A stretch of DNA of 64,000 nucleotides from Agrostemma githago (taxonomy: Eukaryota > Streptophyta > Magnoliopsida > Caryophyllales > Caryophyllaceae): the NCBI GenBank assembly GCA_958450325.1, contig OY288261.1:18217277-18281276 (forward strand), given 5' to 3'. The notes under the pieces were generated by a model that saw only the letters and a program-made list of their open reading frames with translations, made no database searches and had not been told where the DNA came from. Shown here in pieces: positions 22,298 through 33,385 of the stretch. The position numbers and the translations under genes are program-made. Position 1 is the first letter of the stretch, and the number at the start of each line of letters is the position of its first letter.

Positions 22298-22930
22298 AAT
22301 AATAATAATAATAATAATAATGATGATGATGTTAGTTGCTACGTAGTAAGTTAGGTGGGCAGAATCTAGTTTTCTTTTAAGCGGGCTAGTTTAGTTAGAT
22401 CGGTTAATCAGGTTGGGTGGTCTAGTTTACTATGTCAGTATTGGATTTTATTTTATAATCAAATACTTTGGAAACGATATTAATGTAACTATATCATAAT
22501 TCGATAGGATCAGACTTCTTAGAGTTTCCGTGGTGAGCTGTACTACCGACCCGGTGGTGACCTGCTAATTAGGTAAGGTCTTCCTTACTTAGGATATGTA
22601 ATATTATTATGCATGTATGAATGACGAGTACGATGTAATATTGTGATAATAAGATTAATGTTGAATATTGGTGGAAGAATGATTGTTGAATATTGATATA
22701 TAGGAGTTGGTGAGGCTAGCTTTAGACCTAGCCGGGACCTCTGATCACGGTCCCCTCCCTAATTTCTCCTCGCGGGTTGTTGAACCTACGGGGGGTGTGC
22801 ACACTCGAAATGAAAGGGCTTGCCAGAAGAGTTGAGATGAGAATATTGAAATGGGAATATTGATTGGTACCGTGATGGTACTGAGGATGTGGAGATAATA
22901 ATATTAATTGGCACCGATGTTGGTACTAAG
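22298..22930 (+). mobile_element. Second segment of the chromovirus-type LTR
   Basis: Starts in (AAT)n, as the first LTR segment ends at 5371, and continues with non-coding GC-moderate sequence up to the solo LTR. Assignment to the 4410 LTR rests on this shared tract and general character, not on an alignment. Confidence 0.4.
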
Positions 22931-24557
22931 TGATGGTAAGGATTCGTCACGTCCCAACCGATCAATAAATAACCGGCTAACCTAACTAGGGTAGATAGGG
23001 TAAGTCGGGTCGAATCCACCGGGACGGTAATGTAAAGCCTAGACTAAGGTCGCCTAAATACTAGACTAAGTCAACGAGCTAAGCTAGAGAATGATAGGAA
23101 GGGGAGAAAACTAAGGCTAAGGCTAAGAAGACGGAGAAACAAACTAAGGAAAACGGGCTAGAGTTAGGTCAGGGTCAAAGGGGTAACGGAATGGTCAAGG
23201 GAGAACTAGAGTGAAGGAGGTAGTAGGGTAATCTAGGTATAGTCCGGGCTCTCGCAACTTAGACCGACCTAGAGGTTTCACCTAAAACCCATCTCGGCGA
23301 CACACATGACAAACGGGGTTCTAGAGCGCTATGGTGGCCTAGGTCGAATCCGGGCTCTCGCTACTTAGACCGACCTAGGGGTCATCCTCACCGGGCTCTC
23401 GCAACTTAGTGAGGGAACCGAACCCACAAACAAACCATCACCCACAAGAGAAAGGCAAGAAGAACAAGTATTTGCAACTACTAGTCAATCAAGCATTTCA
23501 ACAAACATGTAATATGCACCAAACCAAGAGGAAACCCAAATCTTCCACCAACAAATCCAACAATCCCTTAATCACCCAATTAACACCCTAATCACCCTAC
23601 TAACCCTAGCAAGAACACTACTCTAACATAATCAAACTATAACTAACAAAAACAAGATGAATCATCATAACGTCAAAACAAACATAAACAAACTAGTGAA
23701 AAAGATAAACAAGAACTAAAGATGAGAACTTGGATGATTAAACATGATAAAGAGTAAAAAGGAAGAGAAGATTGTACCAAACTAGTGAAGAAGAAAGATT
23801 GAAACTTGCATTCAAGAGAGAAACCCAAAACAAACCACCAAGGTTGTCAATCTTGGATGGATCTTGAATAATTCCCTTAATACAAGTACTAAACTAGGAT
23901 TAACTACTAATTACCGACTAATCTACACTAATCTAATCTAAACTAACCTAAAGTAGTCTAGGGTTTAATGTCTAATGAAGTCCATCACATAATATTACAA
24001 GAGGAAGGGTATATATAGGGTTTAAGAATGAAAGGAGAGGAAAGGAACAAGGCGCGGGGTAGCAGTGGCCCGTCCCGGCCGAGACGGGGTGGTCCCGGTC
24101 GGGACGAGGTCGGTCCCAGTCGGGAAGCCACCTTCCCGATCGGGATGGTCCACAGACAGCAGCTTCTCTTTTTGCTCCTTCATCCCGGACGGGATGAGGC
24201 CATACCCGTCCGGGATGAGCCTTGTTGGCCTCCAATATGAACTTTTTGGTCCCTCCTTGCTTCTCATGGGCTTCCCATCGATTCTCGGGACTCAGGATCG
24301 GGTCTCGGAGGCTCGGGATTGGGTCCCAAGGTCTCGGGGTCGATTCCAGGGCATCGAGGCATCGTTCCTTTACTCCGTTGGCTCCAAAATGTGTATGTAT
24401 CGAGTCGGAATCGCTCCAACTCTTCCAAATCAGTCTCGGGAACCTGAAACGAACTAAAGGAAGCATAAGAAGCCCATAAATCGCTCCCGAGGAGCGATTC
24501 CACAAGGAAAATGGGACCAAAACACTACAAAATAGGCACTACAAACGACACTTATCA
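22931..24557 (-). mobile_element. A0: solo LTR of the Athila-like family
   Basis: 1,627 bp flanked by perfect CTAAG duplications (22926-22930 and 24558-24562). It begins TGATGGTAAGG and ends CACTTATCA, the reversed ends of the A3 LTR. A minus-strand TATA box lies at 24010-24017, and the TCCCGNNCGGGA palindrome cluster is at 24068-24212. A solo LTR with intact target duplications indicates recombination between the two LTRs of a former full element. Confidence 0.93.
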
Positions 24558-25030
24558 CTAAGATGGTTGAGAATTGTGGTTTCATATTCCGTACTTGTAT
24601 ATTATTGTTAGCATCTTCTAATCGTGTTTTCATTGTCTAATTTGTCGCCCTATTTTATTGGGGGCCTGCGACGATCCAATTGACATTTACGGTCTTTTGG
24701 GGAGCAGAGTTTTGATGCAGATATGGACTATTGATGTGTGCTTAACTGAAGGGAATTGTCGTTCGGGAAGGGAATGTGTGGCCATCGTTATTATACTTTA
24801 GCTTGTTCCGTCGTTAGAAATGAATGAACCTTTTATTCATGTAATCGTTTGGGTTATGTAACCATACTTATACTCGAACTTGGTTTGCATCTTTTGAATA
24901 ATCTATTAGACTCGGTTGTGTTTCAGTATTGTGTCGTGATGTGACTACTGCCTCGGTTAACCCGAGATGGTAACACTCCCATTTATCCGGGAAGGCCTAG
25001 TTAAGGCTCTTGGATAAACGGGGGTGTTTT
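24558..25030 (+). mobile_element. Third segment of the chromovirus-type LTR, with hairpin
   Basis: Continues after the solo LTR. A 16-bp inverted repeat with about three mismatches (24973-24988 and 25012-25027, ending GGGGGTGTT) resembles the terminal hairpin region of Tekay-type LTRs. The exact LTR end was not determined. Confidence 0.4.
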
Positions 25031-25701
25031 AACAGTGGGTTATGTTCTCCGACTTTGCTGTGTGTATACTGATTTCGGCTGCATCGGGAGTTATGGAGTG
25101 TCAACGGGCTGTTGCATTGATTAATAATCATCTACGAGGTTGAGTTTGTTTGTGATGGTGGCGTGAGTTAGTGTCAATTTGTGAGACAGAGGTTTGGGTG
25201 CTACTATCTGGATATGCTTTGGAACGTTACGATACTTGTGACGGGTTGTTTCTCATGTTCAAGTTCTTCTCTCCGTTTATTATTTATATTTGTGTCCTTT
25301 ATCTCATATTGAGGACAATTCTTTGGAATAAGCATGGGGAGGGATTTATATTTGTCTCTTCTTCGTACCCATCTTTTGTGATGTAATTTGAAAAAAAAAG
25401 GAAAAGGAAAAAAAAAGATTGAATGAAAAAAATGAAAAAAAAAAGAATAATCTCGGCTGGGTGAAAACTCGGAAGGGCGCCTAGGCAAGAATGGGAATGT
25501 AGCCGAGGACAGAGTGAAAACCCGAAAGAGCGTTCCAGGTAAAAAGAAAAATTGAGTTGCGTGCCACGAGAGTAGTGTGAGTTGAAAAAAAGGAAAAGCT
25601 ATAGTGAAAATCCGCAAGGGCGGACACTCTAGGCAAAATGAGAGATTTAGGAAAAATCACAACTACTTTCTCCATTCTTGGTGTTGGTATCATAAGAAGG
25701 G
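25031..25701. other. Unassigned repeat-derived stretch
   Basis: No gene. A purine-rich A/G tract (25388-25450) is followed by three spaced GTGAAAAYYCGNAAGRGCG-like phrases (about 25460, 25512 and 25602). Such phrases are common in 3' parts of plant gypsy elements. Confidence 0.4.
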
Positions 25702-26769
25702 TGATGGTAAGGAATTGCCGTGGGCCCTACCGATCAAGTATTACCAACTATACCTAACTAGTAGCTAGGATAAGTCTGGTCGATATCCACGGAGACGGTA
25801 AAGGGTGTCTAGACTAGGGTCAACTCACAAACAAGACTAAATTACCAACAAAACACAAAGGGAGACTAACTAACAAGAATTGATTAACTATGATGGTTGG
25901 AGGTGATGAAAGTGGACTAACAATGAACTATGTATGACATAAACTAATTGAACAACTAAAGCTTAACGAAAATATCAAACTAGAGAAATGTTTAACTAGA
26001 GATGGAGAAATCAAATATGAGAAGGAGTAGGGTTAGTTTGGGTTCATAAGTGTAGTAGGATAATTGGGAGGTCAAGGGTGTACGTTTCTCCTAGTTACTA
26101 AGGTCGGTCCGCGCTCTCGCGTTAAAGCCTAAGTCCGCACTCTCGTGTCAAAGACTAGACACGAATACTCATGCAAAGTGTAGACACCCACATTTTGACC
26201 GCCAGGTGTCTATAGTAGGTCCCACCAAACACCCGATGATGATAGGACGCAAACATGCTTTAATGGACTCGGATATGGGCTCGAAATCATGGACATTTGG
26301 TTTAGGCTTATTAGGGAGTACAAATCTCACAAAACGGACCTCAAATTCAGGCCCAGTGGGTCGTTTCGAGTCAAATAAGACTAATTTGGGTCGATTCCGA
26401 CACCAGGGGTAAAACCGTCTTTTAGCGACCGAGTCAAACCCGGTCAAAGATATTTTTTCCCGAGTCCCACGGTCTGGCCGTGACCCTACACGGCTGATTT
26501 GAACTCAAACACCAAAAAAATCAGCTTCAAATAATATTAAACAAATCCGTTTAGGGATAGGATTCGATCTTAAGTAGGAATTCTATCCGGAAACCGAATC
26601 AGAGATCGATCAAGCTCCCAGAACTCGGCTGAAACAGCCGAAATACTCCCACCAGCCGAGTATCCTTGCCTTACTCACCAAGAAACGAGAAGTTTTATTT
26701 CCTCACGAACTCTCGTTTTCCTATCCAAACCGGTGTTTCTTGTCACACAAGCAAGACCACCGCAATTCC

Positions 26770-26777
26770 TATAAATA
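26770..26777 (+). promoter_or_regulatory. TATA box in T1 5' LTR
   Basis: TATAAATA within CCTATAAATAGGA, 591 bp into the LTR; its copy is at 33977-33984. It is a strong candidate for the U3 promoter. Confidence 0.65.
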
Positions 26778-28288
26778 GGACCTTACGTCCGACAATTCAA
26801 GAGACATGAAATATCAACACAATAATCCCGACGCACAATAATTTTTCAGAACTCATATCTAAAAAAATAAGTCTCGAAATCCACGTCCGAAGGAATACCG
26901 AAATAGCAATCAAAAAACCGACGAATCCATCCCGTCCAGTCCGGCCGATCCACGCCCCATATACATACATAAAAACGTCCCAAAAACCGACACCTTAACT
27001 CACCCACATCATCTCGACGCTCACGTGCCCAAGCCACCGTCCGACGAGCATTATTCCGAGTAAACAAAGCATGTAGGTTGAGGGTGTAAATCAAACCCGT
27101 CTCTTATCCTTTCTCTCTCCCTAATCTCACGTTTTTTTTCTTTTCGTCCGTCGTTTTATTTATTTTTTTCGTCGGTCGTCTAATTATTAATATGGGTCGT
27201 TCATCGCATCATATTTTTATTTATTTTCGACAATAAAACTATTTTTCGAATAACGTTCTTAAAATACGATACCGATTCTATAATCGAATATCGTATCTAC
27301 AAGAACTAAATTAATTTATTCTCGTTGATGCTAAATAAAATCGTTACATCTTTTTAAACAAAATTCGACGATTTTTAACGCGGAGAGAATTAACATCTTT
27401 TTCGTTCAAAACTCTTTTTTCAATTTTCGTTCAAAACAAGTTTTTCAAAACTTTTTTATAAAATCATTCCGACTATTCGATATCGATTTAATAATCGAAT
27501 ATCGAATACGACGAATATCAAAAATATAAGTCGAGTATAAATTAATCCATATTTGTACGCGATTTATAGGAATTAACGGTTTTCGAACAAAATAAAAAAA
27601 CCCGGCAGACCACCACGCGGGTCGCGCGCCTGTCAGGCGACCCGCGCGGCGGCCCGGTTCGCCCGGCCTCCTTTTTCTCGTTTCTTCGCTTTTCTATTTT
27701 TAATTCTTTTCGAACCTTTACATTAAAATGCGACTTTCGCGACATATTTCAATAAATACTTTTTTTCGACCTCGGTCAACACGTGTTAATCAATCACGTG
27801 CCATAAATACTTTCCAAAATCATGCATCTTATTTATTCATGTCTTTTATTCAATTTATTCATCGTTACTAACTCGTTTTCTCGTGTTTGTAACTTTTTAT
27901 TTGTTTTTATCGTTTTATTAGACTAAAACGAACTCACATGCTAAAATAACTTTGACGTTATTAGTTTAAACATGCATTAAACGACTTAGCAACCCACTTT
28001 ATTTTTCTCACATGCTTAGGAAAATAATGTTTGCATATCATTCAACCGTCGAACTAACCCGTGTACACCAAAAACGAACGATATCTTAGTAAAGGCCGCT
28101 AAGTGCGGGCGGGGTTGGGTGTTCTTAGTGAACTTCCCAACACGTACCCTCACCCCTTACTCAGAACCATGGTTTCCGGATGTCCGAATCCATTGGCTAC
28201 GAGAGTCATTCAATATACGATTAACCGCCCAGTCGGCATCGGTATCGATATGCAAAGGGACGAGCCCAATAAACTCTGACATCGGAAA

Positions 28289-28313
28289 TGGGCCGTATTT
28301 TGTATACGGCCCA
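28289..28313 (+). other. Conserved hairpin near the end of Tat-like LTRs
   Basis: Perfect 10-bp stem TGGGCCGTAT/ATACGGCCCA with loop TTTGT. It is present in both T1 LTRs (second copy 35496-35520) and both T0 LTRs (8341-8365 and 15812-15836), and is degraded in T3. It would lie in R/U5 of the RNA. Confidence 0.75.
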
Positions 28314-28477
28314 CTACGACATAGAGTGGGCTCGAACGGTTCCGAATAACCACAAAATTCGGTGGCGACTCCTACTTCGATTTAAATTTCAATTTGACCA
28401 TCTCATATGGAGATTCATTCGCCTCCCCAAACCCGCGCGTGGCCGCGTCGGGGTGGACCTATGTCATGTCCACAATT

Positions 28478-28495
28478 TGGCGACTCCGCTGGGGA
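28478..28495 (+). other. T1 primer-binding site
   Basis: TGGCGACTCCGCTGGGGA, three bases after the LTR; identical to the T0 site. Confidence 0.85.
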
Positions 28496-30035
28496 TTAAC
28501 TGATGAGTCACTTACCATCGGCATCCCTAGGGTGAGACTCGAAAAGAAATCGTTCGATTAGTAATGTACACGTTTTAGTTCAATGGGCCATGCATAACCC
28601 AATCTTTCCCGGGCCGGTTACTTGTGACCGACGTCCCACTATACCACGGTGCGTTCCTACTTGGACGCACTAAAGACATCGATGGTGGAACTCGTTTAGG
28701 TTTTGCGGCATGTCCTAAGACCCACTCGGCTTAGGGAGTCCGTCCTCAGTACGAGAAAGCCATCGTTGTTGGTATAGACCCTATTAGACCGACCGAGACT
28801 TAGACTAAGAGCATACATGGTGTCGTTATACTGTTCCGTGACTGCGTGCTACCTGGTCCGTGTCTCATCTTTTTTCAAAAACCGTGTTTTCAAAAAAAAA
28901 AACTTGCATCTTTTTCGAAAACCATCCATTTTTCAAACCCGGAAAGCTGCCGAATTTAGGACTTATGATTTTAACTCAAAATTGCCTATTTTTAGCCGGT
29001 ATGCTGTCCAAACCTTTTCAAAAAAATTCAAATTCTCGGCCCGATAAACCGTTCTTTTCGATTTTCAAAAAAAAAGATTGGGCCGTCCAACCCGACTTTG
29101 CTCGGTTTTCAAATTCAAATCCTCTTTTCGAACCTTCTTCTTCTTAGGACTTCCCGTATTTAGCAGTGTCGGGTCTTGTCATAAGTAGTAAGAGTCTATA
29201 GCATCGAAACTCCGTCGATCTTACATCACGAGTTTCCACCCCATCCCAAGTCCGCCTTATTAGTCAAGGCACGGCCCACCTACGTAGGACAAACTCCTAC
29301 AAAGGGAAGCCCACTTACACAATCGAGTCCAAAGTCTGGGGAATAGCTCACACGTAGGTCTTTCTTCACACAGGACTAGGCCCATTCTGCCGAAATCCTA
29401 AAGAAAGCCCACCGTCCACGAGTCACCCGTCTAGGAGTCGGTCTTCACCCCCACTCAGGGGCTACCCTTCAGTCACGGTTGCTCTAAGGGTCTTGTCTTA
29501 CACGTGTTGTCTCACGTACCTCACTTTCGAGTCACTTAGATGTCACACCATTTGAGTCCTATCAAAGCCTTTAGTCTCACTCGGGGGCTGTCCTCCACCC
29601 GAGCAGTCAACCATGGTCACCCTAGGGAGTACCCCACGTTCATCCTACACCGGCGTCCTTATGATGCCTTTTTCGAGTCGTACCTATACTACGAATACTC
29701 GAGTCACCTAGGGTTAGGTCACCACGGTTGGTCCGAGCACGTGATGCTGTCAAACACGGTCGCCCCATTTTCGGACTCACCCTTATGCAGCTCGAGTCTA
29801 ACTCGCGGTCGTTACCTTGTCTAGGTCAACGTTCGGGTTTCCCGATCCAAGAGTCTTTGTCGACCCGTCACCCCGGGCCATGTCTAGTTTGACTCCCTCT
29901 CTTGCATGTATGCAAAACCGAGCTTAGGCAAGTTCTTAACATCCGTCATTTCTTCCGATCAGGGACCCTATAAACGAGATACTACCTAACCACGACAAAG
30001 TCCGCGCTATCGAGAAAGGGGACATCCAAGGAAGC
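28496..30035 (+). other. T1 5' untranslated leader
   Basis: About 1.5 kb without a credible gene, collinear with the T0 leader. Confidence 0.6.
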
Positions 30036-30647
30036 ATGCTTATGCTATCTTGCTCCATTAACAATATCTTCTCAAAAATCAATACCGCCCTAGATAACCT
30101 AAATGCCAGGGTGACAACCATCGAAGAAGACCTTGTAAGAACCCGATCCCGTCTAACACAGCTAGAGCGGGTAAGGCAGCCGATCACCCAACGGAGCCAT
30201 TTGAAGGGTGAACATTCTTACGAAACTGTCCGATGCCCTCAAGATGGCAAGATCGAGAGAGGTAACCCTCAAGTCACCTCTCCGAAAATCAATAACCAGT
30301 CAGAGGTAAGGACATTTACCCACTTGGATATGTCCTACACCGTCGCTTTCCAAAGATTGGTTTCGAAGGGCCTAATATCACCTATAGGCCCAACAGTCGA
30401 CCCACCTTTAGAAAAACGTTCCAAGGCATGGAATGCCGATCATTATTGCAAATTCCATAGAGGGAGGGGACACGATACAGAGCAGTGCTGGAAACTGAAA
30501 CACCTCATCCAAGATTTCCTCGATGCCGGGAGGACTCCCGTTTTGGAAACATTATCACTTGCAAAGCCCCTCATGGACTACACAGGGCCCGGTGAGCAAA
30601 GCATCCAATCTACCTCCCATGCATCCAAGAGTCCGGATTTGATTTAA
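30036..30647 (+). CDS. T1 short gag: coiled coil plus zinc-knuckle tail, capsid core missing
   Basis: The protein is 203 residues. Residues about 10-50 (INTALDNLNARVTTIEEDL) form a heptad-rich segment like the N-terminus of T0 gag. Residues about 90-190 match the C-terminal gag region of Tat/Ogre elements: SYTVAFQRLVSKGLI, then HYCKFHRGRGHDTEQCWKLK with a C-x2-H-x4-H-x4-C pattern and HLIQDFLDAG. The roughly 165-residue capsid core seen in T0 is absent, so this is an internally deleted gag. The start is the first ATG of the frame. A nucleic-acid-binding role is inferred from the zinc motif. Confidence 0.75.
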   Translation: MLMLSCSINNIFSKINTALDNLNARVTTIEEDLVRTRSRLTQLERVRQPITQRSHLKGEHSYETVRCPQDGKIERGNPQVTSPKINNQSEVRTFTHLDMSYTVAFQRLVSKGLISPIGPTVDPPLEKRSKAWNADHYCKFHRGRGHDTEQCWKLKHLIQDFLDAGRTPVLETLSLAKPLMDYTGPGEQSIQSTSHASKSPDLI

Positions 30648-33371
30648 GTCCGAGTCTGAGTCCGAGTCTAGGATATATTATTTATTCCAAGGTCAGAGTC
30701 AATTGTATTCTGTCTTCTTTTTCAAAATTCAATAAAAACCAGCTTTTCTATTTCTCATATATACTTTCCTTATGTGTTTCCGAGAACATGATGAACACCG
30801 TCATACACTGTGAGCACATGCACGTGACTATTACAGGCACATCCATAATGACTGCAGGAAATCGAGACCCGTGCTTTCCTTTACCTGTTCCATGTCTGAC
30901 ATAGAAAGCCACAAAATTACCCGTAGCAGGAGCGGTATCGAATCCTATGACGAATCTAGGTTGTCTCCTAGTTTGGGTTCAAGACGGGAGGCAAGCCCAT
31001 TTCCCAAAATAAACACTCATCCAATCAGACTAACCAATCCCTACCTTAGGTGTTAGTCTGACCGACAAAAAAAAAAGCTGGACAAAAAAAATCAAAAGTC
31101 CAAGGAAAAAAAAGCAAAAGGCCAAAACAAAAAAGCAGGCCATCATAAAAAAGAGCATCCACGACCAGAACGGTCGACTCAAATAAAAAAACCCATGACC
31201 GGGGCTAAGAGGTCAGCCAAAAAAAATATTCAAATACCCCTGACCGTGGTCAACGGTCAACTCAAGATCAAACTCATACCATCAAATAGGGGGGAAACAA
31301 TCAAGCTGGTCAGCTAGCACCACATCTAGCCTTCCCACATTGCAACCCTCAAGACCTTCTCGGGACCAAGGCTAGAGACAGCCCAGAGTTTTGAGGATTC
31401 AAGCTCCATAGGATACCCTAACCATTAGGGCCAGACATGAAAATCAGATCCCGCATTATCAAACCTACCCCGATCGAAGTTCGAGTCATTATTACTCGAC
31501 TTCCCCCTTTCCTACCACATTACAATACCTTACCCTCGAAGCCTTAGCTCCACAAAATCGAGCTCCAGATTTCGAACCATCAAAGCCACCTACTTCCTAG
31601 CACCACATTTCCAAAAACATCTAAACCAGTTACCAACCCCAAACACGGGAATTCAACTTGCAGTCGGCATAGAACATGCCCAAATAGTTCACACCACCTC
31701 TGGGGGCTACCCCGGAAAATGCTTACAGTCACAGGATCAACATCCTAACTATTCTAGCCCTTTGATCAAGACATCATTGGGAATGCACCTAGCCTACACC
31801 ATTGCTATGGCTAGTTACACACAAAGCCCTAATAAACTAGGCACCATAATACATTTTTCAACACTGAACTACGGCTTGGTTTGATTTCACTACACGTGAA
31901 TACGTAGGCAGCCTTTCAACAAAGGCACAACCACCCACATTGACACAAATTCAAAAAGTATCATCATTCCGGTCACGACACTGTCATGTTCTCAACAGCT
32001 AGCTTTGTCGTTCTGGGGGCTTCTCTTAGGCAGAAGTTCTCCATCCAATATACTTTCAAAAAAAACTAGCCTCCTTTCTATAGTGTGTCCTAGTACTCGG
32101 CTCAGTCGAAGACAAGAACCTGTCAGGACTCGAAGCAATACCCACTTTGGGAACATGCCCCGAAACCAAAAAATGCAAAAGAACACCAGTCTATGGCATT
32201 GCTACCACAAAGCCCTGTCGTACGGAAACAATCTCACTCTGAGGATTCGACCATGTTGCCACTCGCCTAGGCTACGGAATAGCGCAACTTAAGAGTCTTG
32301 TCATCTTAGGTGGCCCATCCCCTACCGAGTCACGGTCTAACCCTTAGAGAGCCCAAGTCGCATCTGTCAACTCGTCCTCTCGCGTCCAGAGTCGAGTCTG
32401 TCGGCATACAGGCCTAACCAGAGGAATTTAGGAATCCGTGTCAGAATCTGATCAGGAATCAAGTTATCCCAAGCATTCCTTTTCCTTCATAATTCCTCCA
32501 TTTTCAAAAAAAAAAATCGGTTTTTTTATAATTTTTCCGCCCCAAAAAAAAAAATTCGGTTTTTTTTAATTTTTCCGCCTCAAAAAAAAAAAAGATTTCG
32601 GTTTTTTTAATTTTCCGCCTCAAAAAAAAAAAGATTTCGGTTTTTTTAATTTTTCCGCCTCAAAAAAAAAATTCGGTTTTTTTAATTTTTCCGCCTCAAA
32701 AAAAAAATTTCGGTTTTTTTAATTTTTCCGCCTCAAAAAAAAAATTCGGTTTTTTTTATTTTTCCGCCTCAAAAAAAAATTCGGTTTTTTTAATTTTTCC
32801 GCCTCAAAAAAAAAATTTCGGTTGTTTAAATTTTTCCGCCTCAAAAAAAATTTTCGGTTTTTTTTTATTTTTCCGCCTCAAAAAAAAAAAAATCGGTTTT
32901 TTTTAGTTTTTCCGCCAAAAAAAAAATAATAATAAAATCTCTTTCCAAAATTCAGTCAAAAATCATTTTTTTTCCCCAGCACGAGTCGATGTTTTATCTG
33001 TATGTTGCATGCAAAACAGACAGGTATCCCAAGACTCCCGGAGAATTCTCAAAGTTCTCAGTGAAAATTCAAGCAACATTTTTGCTGAGGAATCAGATGT
33101 ATCAGTAAGCGGTACATCCACAGCTTCTAATAGGAGCTCCCGCGCAATTTCAAAATGGAAATTGTCTGCAACCAGACAAATCCAAGACTTTTTTAGTAGA
33201 AAGTCCCCGCGCCGTTATCAACATCTATCCAGGTATGATTTCTATCCTATGGCTGGCGAGCCCTTCACGCAAGTCTAATGGACTCTAAACGACCCAATCG
33301 GAAGTCTGCCAGGTCTTAATCCTCGATTGGCCTGGTAGCTACTCTGACTTTCGCCTTGTCCAAGCCTCAGT
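30648..33371 (+). other. T1 untranslated 3' region
   Basis: No pol domains. A-rich tracts (31060-31200) and semi-palindromic GACCGTGGTCA phrases correspond to those of T0. It contains one diverged unit of the T0 75-bp repeat (about 31535-31605) and the 37-bp array. Confidence 0.7.
32503..32930. repeat. Tandem repeat of about 37 bp in the T1 3' UTR
   Basis: About eleven units with the phrase TTTTCCGCCTCAAAAAAA then TTCGGTTTTTT. CCGCC positions: 32537, 32575, 32615, 32655, 32691, 32728, 32764, 32799, 32836, 32873 and 32912, with periods of 35-40 bp. Confidence 0.95.
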
Positions 33372-33385
33372 CAGAGTGGGGGCTC
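33372..33385 (+). other. T1 polypurine tract
   Basis: CAGAGTGGGGGCTC directly before the 3' LTR. Confidence 0.85.

Larger units (their letters stand above)
26179..28474 (+). repeat. T1 5' LTR
   Basis: Starts TGTAGACACCC and ends CATGTCCACA. TATA box at 26770-26777; hairpin with 10-bp stem at 28289-28313. Confidence 0.95.

Noticed and set aside
24022..24520. Overlapping G/P/R-rich ORFs in Athila-like LTRs (also 36318-36509, 39121-39648, 53095-53439 and 59167-59594)
   Set aside because: They arise from the palindrome clusters, which are open in several frames on both strands.
28288..28503. Recurring ORF starting MGRILYTAHYDIEW in four Tat-like LTR ends
   Set aside because: Its repetition comes from LTR duplication. 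It spans the LTR end and PBS with different C-termini and shows no codon-level sign of selection.
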